Part shown: positions 1 through 8,676 of the stretch, piece by piece
Layout of the letters: each line of letters starts with the position of its first letter
Position numbering within the stretch: position 1 is the first letter of the stretch
Assembly (NCBI RefSeq): GCF_011764445.1
Contig: NZ_BLPG01000001.1
Location: forward strand, 5,704,001-5,768,000
DNA: 64,000 nucleotides
Direction: 5' to 3'
Source of the DNA: Phytohabitans rumicis
GTDB lineage: Bacteria > Actinomycetota > Actinomycetes > Mycobacteriales > Micromonosporaceae
Translations under genes and position numbers: made by a program
The notes under the pieces: model-generated
What the model was told of the DNA's origin: nothing
Database searches by the model: none
What the model saw: only the letters and a program-made list of their open reading frames with translations

Positions 1-7
1 ATTCGGC

Positions 8-24
8 GGCACCGGGCCGGTGCC
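8..24. terminator. GC-rich hairpin at window start
   Basis: A perfect inverted repeat: GGCACCGG (8-15) pairs with CCGGTGCC (17-24). No T-run follows. It may end a gene that lies to the left of the window. Nothing else is recognisable in bases 1-140. Confidence 0.35.
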
Positions 25-140
25 ACCCGGGGGATGACTGACGACCGGACCAGCGGCTCCAACCTAACGTGATCATCGGGCAGGTGAAAGTGCTGGTCGG
101 ATGAATTACTGACGGTGACCAACCGAGACCAAACCGTCGC

Positions 141-168
141 TTGACCTAGCTGTGAGGTTTAGTTAAAT
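141..168 (+). promoter_or_regulatory. Putative promoter of the LIV transporter operon
   Basis: TTGACC (141-146) and TTAAAT (163-168) are separated by 16 bases and resemble -35 and -10 boxes. They lie about 40 bases upstream of the first start codon at 206. This is a sequence match only. Confidence 0.4.
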
Positions 169-205
169 GATCGGTAACTTGTGACGTGAAACACAGGAGC
201 CGCCG

Positions 206-979
206 ATGCTCCAGGTGCAGAACCTCGAGGTTGTCTACGACGACGTGATGCTGGTCCTGCGCGGTGTGAGCGTGGCGGTGCCGCCGGGTGGCATCGTCGC
301 CCTCCTCGGCGCCAACGGCGCGGGCAAGACCACCCTCCTGCGGGCGATCACCGGCCTGCTCGACGTGCACGACGGCGAGGTGACCAAGGGCTCGGTGACC
401 CTGGACGGCGAGCCCGTCCACCACCTCCGCCCGGCGGCCCTCGTCCGGCGCGGCATCTGCCAGGTGATGGAGGGGCGGCGGATCTTCGCGGAGCTGACCG
501 TCGAGGAGAACCTCCGCATCGGCGGCCACACCAGCCCGCGGACCATCAAGGCGCGCATGGAGGACGTCCTGACGCTCTTCCCGGTCCTGGCCGAGCGCCG
601 GCGGCGCACCGCCGGCTACCTGTCCGGCGGCGAGCAGCAGATGCTCGCGATGGGCCGCGCGCTCATGGCCGAGCCCCGCTATCTGCTGCTCGACGAGCCC
701 AGCCTCGGCCTGGCGCCGCGCCTGGTGGAGCAGGTGCGCGGGCTCATCGTCGAGATCAACAAGCGGGGCACCGGCGTCCTGCTGGTCGAGCAGAACGCCA
801 CCATGGCGCTGTCCATCGCGGCGCACGGCTACGTCCTGGAGACCGGCAAGGTGGTCCTCGACAAGCCGGCCGACCAGCTGCTGGCCGACGAGGACATCCG
901 GGAGTTCTACCTCGGACTCACCCGGGAGAGCTTTCGCGACGTCAAACACTACAAGCGGCGGAAGCGGTGGCTCTCGTGA
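206..979 (+). CDS. livF: LIV-type ABC transporter ATP-binding protein (LivF-like)
   Basis: Cytoplasmic ATPase of a branched-chain amino acid (HAAT) type importer, 257 aa, usual for LivF. Walker A GANGAGKTT is at residues 35-43, the ABC signature LSGGEQQ at 139-145 and Walker B LLLDEP just before residue 166. The last about 20 residues are basic. It is the first gene of a tightly overlapping operon (livF-livG-acyl-CoA ligase-livH-livM-binding protein). Its end overlaps the start of livG. The family is clear. The substrate is not: LIV-type systems also import aromatic and other carboxylic acids, and the ligase gene in this operon favours an organic acid. Confidence 0.9.
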   Translation: MLQVQNLEVVYDDVMLVLRGVSVAVPPGGIVALLGANGAGKTTLLRAITGLLDVHDGEVTKGSVTLDGEPVHHLRPAALVRRGICQVMEGRRIFAELTVEENLRIGGHTSPRTIKARMEDVLTLFPVLAERRRRTAGYLSGGEQQMLAMGRALMAEPRYLLLDEPSLGLAPRLVEQVRGLIVEINKRGTGVLLVEQNATMALSIAAHGYVLETGKVVLDKPADQLLADEDIREFYLGLTRESFRDVKHYKRRKRWLS

Positions 980-1746
980 CGATTCTGGAGTGCCACGACC
1001 TGCGGCTCGGCTTCGCCGGCGTCAAGGCCATCGACGGGGTGAGCTTCAGCGTCGGGCGCCGGGAGCTCTTCGCCATCATCGGGCCCAACGGCGCCGGCAA
1101 GACCTCCATCTTCAACGTGCTCTCCGGCGTGTACCGCCCGCAGTCCGGCCGCGTCGTCTTCGACGGCACCGACATCGCCGGCAAGCGGCCGCACGCCATC
1201 GCCGCCCAGGGCATGGCCCGCACGTTCCAGAACGTCGAGCTCTTCGCGAACCTCACCGTCCTGGACAACCTGATGCTCGGACGGCACAACCACATCCGGT
1301 ACGGGCCGCTGTCCGCGATCGCGTGGCTCGGGCGGGCCCGGCGGGAGGAACTGGCCAGCCGGGCCGCCATCGAGACCATTGTGGACTTTCTCGAACTGGA
1401 GCAGTGGCGGCGCCTGCCGGTCGGTTTGCTGCCCTACGGCGTACAGAAACGGGTCGAGCTCGGCCGGGCGCTCGCCATGGAACCCAAGCTGCTGCTGCTC
1501 GACGAGCCGGTCGGCGGCATGAACCGCGAGGAGACCGAGGACATGGCCCGCTTCATCCTCGACATCCGCGACGAACTCGACATCCCCATCCTGCTCGTGG
1601 AGCACGACATGGGTCTCGTGATGGACCTCGCCGACCGGGTGCTGGTGGTCGACTTCGGGAGGCCGATCGCCACCGGCGCGCCGGCCGAGATCCAGCACGA
1701 CCCCGACGTCATCCGCGCCTACCTCGGGGAGGTGCAGCCCACATGA
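967..1746 (+). CDS. livG: LIV-type ABC transporter ATP-binding protein (LivG-like)
   Basis: Second ATPase of the importer, about 259 aa. Walker A GPNGAGKTS is at residues 39-47. The signature region reads LPYGVQKRVELGRAL, which is the normal LivG variant of LSGGQ, followed by LLLLDEPVGGMN. The start is uncertain: GTG at 967, or GTG at 976 that overlaps the livF stop as GTGA. LivF and LivG are expected to form the ATPase heterodimer on the LivH/LivM permeases. The stop overlaps the next start as ATGA. Confidence 0.9.
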   Translation: MALVTILECHDLRLGFAGVKAIDGVSFSVGRRELFAIIGPNGAGKTSIFNVLSGVYRPQSGRVVFDGTDIAGKRPHAIAAQGMARTFQNVELFANLTVLDNLMLGRHNHIRYGPLSAIAWLGRARREELASRAAIETIVDFLELEQWRRLPVGLLPYGVQKRVELGRALAMEPKLLLLDEPVGGMNREETEDMARFILDIRDELDIPILLVEHDMGLVMDLADRVLVVDFGRPIATGAPAEIQHDPDVIRAYLGEVQPT

Positions 1747-3590
1747 CGGCGACGACCCAGACCCGCACGGCCACGACCATCGCTTCCCGGGTACGCGACC
1801 ACGCGCTCGCCGGTCCACATCGGATCGCCATGCGGGAGAAGGACTTCGGCATCTGGCAGGAGGTGAGCTGGGCCGACTACTGGGACACCGTGCAGACCGT
1901 CGCGCACGCGCTGCTGGCCCTCGGCGTACAGCCGGGCGACCGGGTCGCGATCCACTCCGAGAACCGCCGGGAGTGGCTGTACGCCGACGTGGCGACCGTG
2001 GCGGTGCGCGGCACCACGGTGGGGCTGTATCCGACCAACCCGGCACCCGAGGTCGGCTACCTGCTCTCGCACTCGGGCGCCCGGGTGCTCATCGCCGAGG
2101 ACCAGGAGCAGGTGGACAAGGCGCTGGCCGTACTCGACGAGTGTCCCGACCTGGAACGGATCGTGTACCTGGAGCCGCGCGGCATCCGCCATCGGTACCA
2201 CCACCCCAAGCTGCTGTGCTGGGACGACCTCGTCCTGCTCGGGGTGGCCCACCGGGACGCCAACCCGGACGCGGTGGCCGAGCGGATGGCCGCCGCCCGG
2301 TCCGACGACATCGCCACGCTCATCTACACCTCCGGCACCACCGGGCCGCCCAAGGGCGCCATGCTGTCGGTGTCCAACGTGGACTTCGCGATCAGCGTGC
2401 TGGTGGACGCCGGCGGCTTCACCTCGCCGCCGCCCAGCCCGGCCGACCTGCTGCTGTCGTACCTGCCGCTGTGCCATGTCGCCGAGCGCATCTTCACGAC
2501 GTGGTTCAGCGCGGGGGCGGCGGTGCAGATCAACTTCGCCGAGTCCATCGCGACCATCCAGGCCAACCTGCGGGAGGTCCAGCCCACCATCCTTTTCGGC
2601 GTGCCGCGGATCTGGGAGAAGATCCTGGCCGGGGTCACCATCAGGCTGGCGAGCGCGTCCCCGCTCAAGCGGCTGAACGCCCGGCTGTGGCTGCGGGTGG
2701 CCGACCGGATCGGGGCCACGCTGGTGCGTACCGAGGGCAACCACACGCTCGGCACCCGGCTGGCGTACGCGGCCGGCTGGCTCTTCTTCTTCCGCGCGTT
2801 GCGGGAGCGGATGGGCGTCGGCCGGGTGCGGTACGCCGCCTCGGGTGCCGCGCCGATCGCGCCGGACGTGCTCCGCTTCTTCATGGGCATCGGCGTGCCC
2901 ATGCACGAGGTGTACGGCATGACCGAGAACACCGCGATCGCCACCGCCAACCGGCCCGGTCGCGTCAAGCTCGGCACGGTCGGCGAGCCGCAGGACGGCG
3001 TGGAACTACGCCTCGACGAGGAGACCGGCGAGATCCTCACCCGGCACCCGGGCAACTTCGTCGGCTACTTCCGCGATCCGGCCGCCACCGCGGCGGCCAT
3101 GACCGAGGACGGCTGGCTGCGCACCGGCGACATCGGCGAATGGGTCGGCGGCACCCACGTCAAGATCACTGACCGGGCCAAGGACATCATCATCACCGCG
3201 GGCGGCAAGAACATCGCGCCCTCCGAGATCGAGAACGCCCTGAAGGCGTCGCCGTACGTCAAGGAGGCCGTCGTCATCGGCGACCGCCGGCCGTACCTGA
3301 CCGCCCTCATCGGGATCGAGCTGGACACGGTCGGCGAGTGGGCGCAGCGGCGAAACCTCGCGTACACCACGTACCGCGACCTGTCCCACAAGCCGGAGGT
3401 GCTCGCGCTCGTGCGGTCCATCGTGGACGGTGTGAACGCCCGGTACTCCACGGTGGAGCAGGTCAAGACGTTCACCATGCTGCCCAAGGAGCTCGACCAC
3501 GAGGACGGCGAGCTGACCGCCACGCAGAAGGTGAAGCGGGCCGCGATCGCCGAGCTCTTCGCCGACCAGGTGGAGGAGATGTATGGCTGA
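1743..3590 (+). CDS. AMP-dependent acyl-CoA synthetase/ligase (long-chain type)
   Basis: ANL-family enzyme of 615 aa that activates a carboxylic acid to its CoA thioester through an acyl-adenylate. The P-loop YTSGTTGPPKG is at residues 195-205, YGMTEN at 391-396, then GWLRTGDIGEW, the hinge region KDIIITAGGKNIAPSE, and the C-terminal TQKVKR whose first Lys is the expected catalytic one. The open frame extends upstream to about 990, but that part is a shadow of livG; ATG 1743 overlaps the livG stop as ATGA. Placement between livG and livH suggests that the imported acid is converted to a CoA ester on entry. This is inference from context; FadD15-like long-chain specificity is the alternative. 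Confidence 0.88.
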   Translation: MTATTQTRTATTIASRVRDHALAGPHRIAMREKDFGIWQEVSWADYWDTVQTVAHALLALGVQPGDRVAIHSENRREWLYADVATVAVRGTTVGLYPTNPAPEVGYLLSHSGARVLIAEDQEQVDKALAVLDECPDLERIVYLEPRGIRHRYHHPKLLCWDDLVLLGVAHRDANPDAVAERMAAARSDDIATLIYTSGTTGPPKGAMLSVSNVDFAISVLVDAGGFTSPPPSPADLLLSYLPLCHVAERIFTTWFSAGAAVQINFAESIATIQANLREVQPTILFGVPRIWEKILAGVTIRLASASPLKRLNARLWLRVADRIGATLVRTEGNHTLGTRLAYAAGWLFFFRALRERMGVGRVRYAASGAAPIAPDVLRFFMGIGVPMHEVYGMTENTAIATANRPGRVKLGTVGEPQDGVELRLDEETGEILTRHPGNFVGYFRDPAATAAAMTEDGWLRTGDIGEWVGGTHVKITDRAKDIIITAGGKNIAPSEIENALKASPYVKEAVVIGDRRPYLTALIGIELDTVGEWAQRRNLAYTTYRDLSHKPEVLALVRSIVDGVNARYSTVEQVKTFTMLPKELDHEDGELTATQKVKRAAIAELFADQVEEMYG

Positions 3591-4467
3591 ACTGACCGAG
3601 GCCGTCCTGCGCGGGTTGGGCACCGGCAGCGTCTACGCCTTGCTCGCCCTCGGGTTCGTCATCATCTACAAGGCCACGCGTGTGATCAGCTTCGCCCAGC
3701 CGGCGTTCATGCTCGCCGGCGTCACGCTCGTCACGTACCTGGTCCTGGAGGTGAGCTTCTGGGTCGCGGTGCCGGTCGCCGCCGTACTCACCGGGCTGCT
3801 CGCCCTCGGCGTGGAGCGGGTGGCGGTGCGGCCGATGGTCGGCCGGCCGGCGTTCATCGTCGCCATCATCACGCTCGGCGTCGACGTCGCGGTCCGGGTC
3901 GTCGTGAACGCCTTTATCGGCCTGGACGTGCGCAACGTGCTCGACCCGTGGGGGCTGCGCACGGTGGGCCTCGGCGGCGTCGAGATGCAGCAGCGGCACC
4001 TGGCCGCGTTCCTGACCACCGCGTTCCTCGTCGCCGCGCTGTTCGCGTTCTTCCGCTTCACCCGGATGGGCCTGGCGATGCGGGCCGCCGCGTACGACCA
4101 GGAGGTGGCCCTCGCCATGGGCGTCTCCGTGGGCACGGTGTTCGCGCTGTCCTGGGCGCTGGCGGGCGGGCTGGCCGCGGTCGCGGGCACGTTCGCCGCC
4201 GCCGGGTCCAGTGTGGACGCCGCGCTCTGGCTGATCGCGCTGACCGCCCTGCCGGTCATCATCCTCGGCGGGCTGGACTCGCTGCCCGGCGCGGTCATCG
4301 GCGGGCTCGCCGTGGGCGTGCTGCAGGAACTGGCCGCCACGTACCAGCACCACGTGTCCTGGCTCGGCGGCAACGTCTCGGTCATCACCCCGTACGTGCT
4401 GATGTTCGTCGTGCTGCTGGTGCGCCCCTACGGACTGTTCGGCACCAGAGAGGTGGAACGGGTATGA
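3583..4467 (+). CDS. livH: LIV-type ABC transporter permease (LivH-like)
   Basis: Integral membrane permease, 294 aa, with about eight hydrophobic segments. The opening GLGTGSVYALLALGFVIIYKATRVISFAQ is reduced here to its key part GSVYALLALGF, followed by the family-typical ISFAQPAFMLAG. A conserved cytoplasmic loop with GLDSLPGAVIGG appears near the end. The start codon lies inside the end of the ligase gene (8-base overlap), and the stop overlaps livM as ATGA, so translation is probably coupled. Confidence 0.9.
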   Translation: MAELTEAVLRGLGTGSVYALLALGFVIIYKATRVISFAQPAFMLAGVTLVTYLVLEVSFWVAVPVAAVLTGLLALGVERVAVRPMVGRPAFIVAIITLGVDVAVRVVVNAFIGLDVRNVLDPWGLRTVGLGGVEMQQRHLAAFLTTAFLVAALFAFFRFTRMGLAMRAAAYDQEVALAMGVSVGTVFALSWALAGGLAAVAGTFAAAGSSVDAALWLIALTALPVIILGGLDSLPGAVIGGLAVGVLQELAATYQHHVSWLGGNVSVITPYVLMFVVLLVRPYGLFGTREVERV

Positions 4468-5564
4468 GGGGGCGGCCGCTGCTCTACACGTCGTACGCCA
4501 GCGAGATGGCGCTGCTCAACACGCGTACCAAGAAGGTGTGGTTCGCCGCGTTGCTGGCGCTGGCGGCCGTGTTGCCGTTCCTGCTCACCGACGACATCCT
4601 GCAACTGCTCGCCGTGTGCTGCGTCGCCGCGATCGGCGCGATCGGGCTCGGCCTCGTCACCGGGTACGCCGGCCAGATCTCGCTCGGGCACGCGTTCTTC
4701 CTCGCGATCGGCGCGTACACCGGGGCCGCCATCAGCGGTGATCCGGACGGCCGCGCGATCGGTCTCGGGGTGACCAACCTGCTGGTCTGGCTGCCCGCGG
4801 CCGGCCTGGTCGCCGCGGCGGCCGGGGTGCTCGTGGCGCCGCTCGCCACCCGCCTGCGCGGGCTGTACCTGGCGATCGTCACGCTCGGCCTGGTCTTCAT
4901 CGGGCAGCACATTTTCAACGAGTGGTCGGCGTTGACCGGCGGGGTGGGCGTCGGGCGGCCGGCGGCCACGCTGGAGGTCTTCGGCTACCAGCTCGCGGTG
5001 ACGGACGCGTACGCCACCAAGGACCAGAAGCTCTTCTGGCTCATGCTCCTCCTGCTGCTGATCTTCGCGCTCGCCGCCCGCAACCTGGCCCGCTCGAAGG
5101 TGGGCCGGGCGTTCACGGCGATCCGCGACCGCGACATCGCGGCCGGCGTGATCGGCGTCAACCTGGCCCGGTACAAGACGATCGCGTTCGCGGTGTCGTC
5201 GTTCTACGCCGGGTGCGCGGGGGCGCTGCTCTACACGGTGAGCGGGTTCTTCGACCCGAGCTCGTTCAGCCTGCTGCTGTCGGTGCAGTACATCGCGATG
5301 GTGCTCATCGGCGGGGCCGGCACGATCTCCGGCGCGATCGCCGGGGCGTTTTTCATCACTCTGCTGCCCCGGCTCACCCGGGAGTTGCAGGCGTGGGTGC
5401 CGTTCATCAGCACCCAGCCGAACGAGGTGCCCAACGTCTTCCAGGTGGAGACGATCCTCTACGGCGCACTCATCATCGTCTTCCTCATCTTCGAGCCGCG
5501 GGGCCTGTTCGGGCTCTGGGTGCGTGCCCGCAATTACTGGAAGGCGTGGCCGTTCTCGTACTGA
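4464..5564 (+). CDS. livM: LIV-type ABC transporter permease (LivM-like)
   Basis: Second permease, 366 aa, with about nine to ten hydrophobic segments. The motif GYAGQISLGHAFFLAIGAY is characteristic of LivM, and GGAGTISGAIAGAFFI near the end corresponds to the conserved coupling loop. The frame is open upstream to 3948, but that is a shadow of livH; ATG 4464 overlaps the livH stop. About 40 residues, partly basic, precede the first membrane segment. It should form the transmembrane heterodimer with LivH. Confidence 0.9.
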   Translation: MRGRPLLYTSYASEMALLNTRTKKVWFAALLALAAVLPFLLTDDILQLLAVCCVAAIGAIGLGLVTGYAGQISLGHAFFLAIGAYTGAAISGDPDGRAIGLGVTNLLVWLPAAGLVAAAAGVLVAPLATRLRGLYLAIVTLGLVFIGQHIFNEWSALTGGVGVGRPAATLEVFGYQLAVTDAYATKDQKLFWLMLLLLLIFALAARNLARSKVGRAFTAIRDRDIAAGVIGVNLARYKTIAFAVSSFYAGCAGALLYTVSGFFDPSSFSLLLSVQYIAMVLIGGAGTISGAIAGAFFITLLPRLTRELQAWVPFISTQPNEVPNVFQVETILYGALIIVFLIFEPRGLFGLWVRARNYWKAWPFSY

Positions 5565-5581
5565 CCTTGTGAGGGTTAGCC

Positions 5582-6874
5582 ATGAAGAGATTGGGACCAC
5601 TGGGCGCCGCGGCGCTTCTGCTGCTGTCCGGCGCGCTGACCGCCTGCCGGGGCGGCGACGCCGAGACCCAGGAGGGTGGCGTCAAGACGGACACCGGCGT
5701 GACGTCCGAGCCGTGCCCGGGGGCGGTGGACAGCAACAAGGGCTGCATCTACCTCGGCATCATCTCGGACCTGACGGAAGGGCCGTTCCGGGCCCTGGCC
5801 GTGCCGATCACCGACGCGCAGAAGGCGTTCTGGAAGCGGGTGAACCAGGCCGGCGGCATCGGCGACTACGAGGTCGACGTGACCAAGTACGTCCGCGACA
5901 ACAAGTACAACCCGCAGACGCACAACCAGGTCTACCAGGAGATCAAGCCGAACGTGCTGGGGCTGGCGCAGACGCTCGGCTCGCCGACCACGGCCGCGAT
6001 CATCGGTGACCTCAAGTCCAGCAGCGTGGTCGCCGCCCCGGCCTCGTGGACCTCGGGCTGGGCGTTCGAGGACGTCATCGTCGAGTCCGGCGCCAACTAC
6101 TGCGTCGAGTCGATGAACGCGCTGGACTACGCGAAGGACACGTACAGCCCGAAGAGCGTGATGGCCGTGCACCTGGCCGGCGACTACGGCGACGACGCCG
6201 CGGCCGGGGCCAAGCTCGGCGCCCAGGCGCTCGGGATGACCTTCACCGACGTCAAGACCGACTCGGGCGCCGACAAGCAGGCCGGCGCGATCCAGGCGAT
6301 CCTCACCGGCAAGCCGGACGTGGTGATCCTGACGACCGGCCCGGCGGACGCGGCGGTGATCATCGGCCAGACCGCGGCGCGCGGCTTCAAGGGACGGTTC
6401 ATCGGCACCAGCCCGACGTGGAACCCGGCCCTGCTGCAGAGCGCCGCCGCACCGGCCCTGCTCGCCCTCTACGAGCAGACCGCGCCGTGGAACGCCTGGG
6501 GCACCGATACGCCGGGGCACAAGGCGATGCGCGACGCGCTGCCCGGGGTCACGCCCAACGACGGCTACACCGCTGGCTGGGTGTGGTCGTACCCGATGAA
6601 GGCCGCGCTGCAGAAGGCGTTCGACAACGGCGACCTGACCCGGGCCGGTCTGCTCAACGCGGCGAAGTCGTTGGCGTCCGTGGACTACGAGGGCATGCTG
6701 CCGAGCGGCGCCGGCAACTACGCGGGCGGCCCCAACGAGGGCGCCGTACGCGTGACTGCGATCTACAAGGCCGACCGGGCCGCACCGACGGGAGTGAGCC
6801 AGGTGAAGGACCTCTTCACCGGCCCGACAGCGGGTGCTTACACGCTGGACCGGCCCTGCTACGAGAAGCTCTAG
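5582..6874 (+). CDS. LIV-type ABC transporter substrate-binding lipoprotein
   Basis: Extracellular binding protein of 430 aa, the last gene of the operon. The N-terminus is a lipoprotein signal peptide with lipobox LTAC, so the mature protein would be anchored at the Cys near residue 22. The body is a type 1 periplasmic-binding (Leu/Ile/Val, ANF-like) fold, with stretches such as YLGIISDLTEG and FKGRFIGTSPTWNP. It starts 17 bases after livM, with a GAGG-like ribosome site. Ligand unknown; the neighbouring acyl-CoA ligase suggests an organic acid. Confidence 0.88.
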   Translation: MKRLGPLGAAALLLLSGALTACRGGDAETQEGGVKTDTGVTSEPCPGAVDSNKGCIYLGIISDLTEGPFRALAVPITDAQKAFWKRVNQAGGIGDYEVDVTKYVRDNKYNPQTHNQVYQEIKPNVLGLAQTLGSPTTAAIIGDLKSSSVVAAPASWTSGWAFEDVIVESGANYCVESMNALDYAKDTYSPKSVMAVHLAGDYGDDAAAGAKLGAQALGMTFTDVKTDSGADKQAGAIQAILTGKPDVVILTTGPADAAVIIGQTAARGFKGRFIGTSPTWNPALLQSAAAPALLALYEQTAPWNAWGTDTPGHKAMRDALPGVTPNDGYTAGWVWSYPMKAALQKAFDNGDLTRAGLLNAAKSLASVDYEGMLPSGAGNYAGGPNEGAVRVTAIYKADRAAPTGVSQVKDLFTGPTAGAYTLDRPCYEKL

Positions 6875-6929
6875 CCCGCGCGTGCGGCCCACGGCGCGGA
6901 AGAGTGACGGGCGATATGTCCGTCTACGC

Positions 6930-6948
6930 ACCCCCGAGGGTCGGGGGT
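6930..6948. terminator. Hairpin after the LIV operon
   Basis: ACCCCCGA (6930-6937) and TCGGGGGT (6941-6948) form a perfect 8-bp stem with a GGG loop, 56 bases after the binding-protein stop. There is no U-run, as is common in actinobacteria. Confidence 0.5.
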
Positions 6949-6985
6949 CACAAAGCGGACAGCCGGGGCGAAAACACGTCCGTAA

Positions 6986-7049
6986 AGCTAGGTGCCCGCT
7001 GCCAATCTGCCAGGTGGCTGATTGCGCCCCTTCCCCTGACTAGATGGCA
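6986..7049. promoter_or_regulatory. Cluster of TGCCANNTRGCTAG-like motifs upstream of the DUF6232 gene
   Basis: Two good copies of a 14-bp motif are present: TGCCAGGTGGCTGA (7008-7021, plus strand) and TGCCATCTAGTCAG (reverse complement of 7036-7049). A weaker copy, GGCACCTAGCTT, is on the minus strand at about 6986-6997. The same motif occurs between the XRE regulator and the DUF397 gene at 9660-9725. The spacing and recurrence suggest an operator for one of the XRE proteins. This is an inference from sequence. Confidence 0.45.
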
Positions 7050-7091
7050 TCTCGCACAATAGCTGTAGCGGCATCGGAGCGAGAAAAAGAC

Positions 7092-7123
7092 GATCGGCAC
7101 CTGGCTGCCACCAGGTGCCGATC
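7092..7123. repeat. Perfect 13-bp-stem hairpin upstream of the DUF6232 gene
   Basis: GATCGGCACCTGG (7092-7104) pairs perfectly with CCAGGTGCCGATC (7111-7123) around a 6-base loop. It lies 48 bases before the GTG start. The stem also contains GGCACCTGGCTG, close to the 14-bp motif found nearby. It could be a leader terminator or attenuator, or a dyad operator. Confidence 0.55.
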
Positions 7124-7171
7124 TCAGGACCATCCACACCAGCCCGCCTCACGAGCCGTAGGAGGCATAAA

Positions 7172-7717
7172 GTGCACACTACTCGCGACTCCGCGCGCTC
7201 ACCAGCGCCACAGTCCGTAACGCCCGCAGACGTAACAAGCCGGAAACTAACTCCACCGCTGTACCGCCAGCCCGGCATCCTGGTGACCAAGGACTGGTTC
7301 ATCGTCGCGGGTCGCCGGTTTCCGGTCGGCGAGCTGCGGCAGTTGCGTACGGCGCGGGGACCGCACCACCAGTTGACGATCAGGTGGGTCACCGTGACCG
7401 CCATCGTGCTGGGGGGCATCGGCATCACGCTGGGCCTGACCACCGAGCTCAATCGCCTCAGCGCGCAGACCTACCTGGCGCTGACCGCCGTGGCGTTCGT
7501 CCCCTTCGTGGTGGCGACCCTCGGTCACCGGCTGCGGCCGCGGGCGTTCGAGCTGTGGGGCGAGTTCCGGGGGATGACGGTGCTGCTGTTCAGCAGCGAC
7601 GAGGAGCGGCAGTACGGCCAGGTCACCCGCGCGCTGGTGCGGGCCCAGGAGGCGGCAAGGCTCGGCGGGATCGGCGATCCGGTGGTCTCCATGAACGTGT
7701 GGCGCATGGGTAAGTAA
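7172..7717 (+). CDS. DUF6232-like membrane protein
   Basis: Predicted 181-aa protein. GTG 7172 is preferred over the more upstream in-frame start at 7115 because AGGAGG (7160-7165) sits six bases before it and the upstream start would lie inside a hairpin. The N-terminus is Ser/Thr/Pro-rich, followed by a short beta-rich segment (GILVTKDWFIVAGRRFPVGE), two hydrophobic helices (about residues 72-90 and 97-115) and a soluble tail containing LLFSSDEERQYGQVTRAL. This layout matches the DUF6232 family, whose function is unknown. It lies beside XRE-DUF5753 regulators and shares their upstream motif, so it may be in their regulon. Confidence 0.7.
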   Translation: MHTTRDSARSPAPQSVTPADVTSRKLTPPLYRQPGILVTKDWFIVAGRRFPVGELRQLRTARGPHHQLTIRWVTVTAIVLGGIGITLGLTTELNRLSAQTYLALTAVAFVPFVVATLGHRLRPRAFELWGEFRGMTVLLFSSDEERQYGQVTRALVRAQEAARLGGIGDPVVSMNVWRMGK

Positions 7718-7801
7718 GTAGCCGACTTCGCCCACAGTTCGGTCTTCGTGCCGGACGACGGGCGCGGGTGGGGCCGGGGGCCACACCGATCGTGGGCGGG
7801 C

Positions 7802-8653
7802 TCAGTCGAGCTCGCCCACGATCTTTTTGATCATGTCACGGGTGTCGGCCGGGCTGAGCGCCAACTCGCGCAGCCGCTCGAACTCGTCGCGGTAGGGCCC
7901 GACCAACTCGGGCTGGTCGACCACGTCGTCGGCGAGGCCGCTCTCCACGAACATCACGTCGTCGTCGGCCGGGTCGGGAAACTGCAGGATCGCGAACGGG
8001 TTGGGGAACGCGTCGACGCCCACGGTGAACGGCAGCACCTGGATGGTGATGTTGGGCTCGCCGCTGAGCGAGACGAGCCGCTCCAACTGCTCCCGCTTGG
8101 TGCGCGGGTCACTGGCGATGCGCCGTACGACGGCCTCGTCGATGACGGCGGTGATGTGCGGCGGGTCGTCCTTGCCCAGCACCTCGCGCTGGCGGGTCAG
8201 CCGCACCTCGACCCGGCTCTGCTCGTCGGTGCCGGTCCGGTCGCGGCGCGACGCCTTTTCCGCGTACGCCTCGGTCTGGAAGAGCCCGGGCAGCTTGGTC
8301 GGCGTGTAACACAGCACCGACGACGTCTCCGCCTCCAGCCCGATGTACGCCATGTACGACGCGGGAAGGGCGCCGGCGAACGAGGACCACCACCGGCGCG
8401 CCCGGGTGGACCGGGAGAGCGTGACCAGTTCGTCGACGCGGGGCTGCGCGGTCACCCCGTACAGCTTGAGCAGGGCGCGGGTGTCGATGGGGGAGACGCC
8501 GACCGCCCCCGCCTCGATCCGGATGATCTTCGACAGCGACCACTCCATCTCGGCCGCCACCTGCTCCTGCGTGAGCCCGGCCGCCTCGCGGGCCGCCCGC
8601 AGCGCGGACCTCAACCGCCGCCGCCCGACGGTCGGTCCGTGTACCGCGCTCAT
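7802..8653 (-). CDS. XRE-family regulator with DUF5753 domain (WhiJ-like), copy 1
   Basis: 283-aa protein with an N-terminal helix-turn-helix (about residues 12-60, with AGLTQEQVAAEMEWSLSKI as recognition region) and a C-terminal DUF5753 domain. DUF5753 marks the large actinobacterial group that includes WhiJ of Streptomyces and is usually coded beside a small DUF397 protein. It is 23 bases downstream of a clear paralogue, with which it shares the start VHGPTVGRRRLRSAL. The pair probably arose by duplication. Ligand or partner unknown. Confidence 0.85.
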   Translation of the reverse strand: MSAVHGPTVGRRRLRSALRAAREAAGLTQEQVAAEMEWSLSKIIRIEAGAVGVSPIDTRALLKLYGVTAQPRVDELVTLSRSTRARRWWSSFAGALPASYMAYIGLEAETSSVLCYTPTKLPGLFQTEAYAEKASRRDRTGTDEQSRVEVRLTRQREVLGKDDPPHITAVIDEAVVRRIASDPRTKREQLERLVSLSGEPNITIQVLPFTVGVDAFPNPFAILQFPDPADDDVMFVESGLADDVVDQPELVGPYRDEFERLRELALSPADTRDMIKKIVGELD

Positions 8654-8676
8654 CTTGTGCTCCTGGTAATTCGCGG

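Noticed and set aside
990-1742. Upstream extension of the acyl-CoA ligase frame
   Set aside because: It overlaps livG in another frame, has Arg/Pro-rich shadow composition, and ATG 1743 gives the normal length and coupling.
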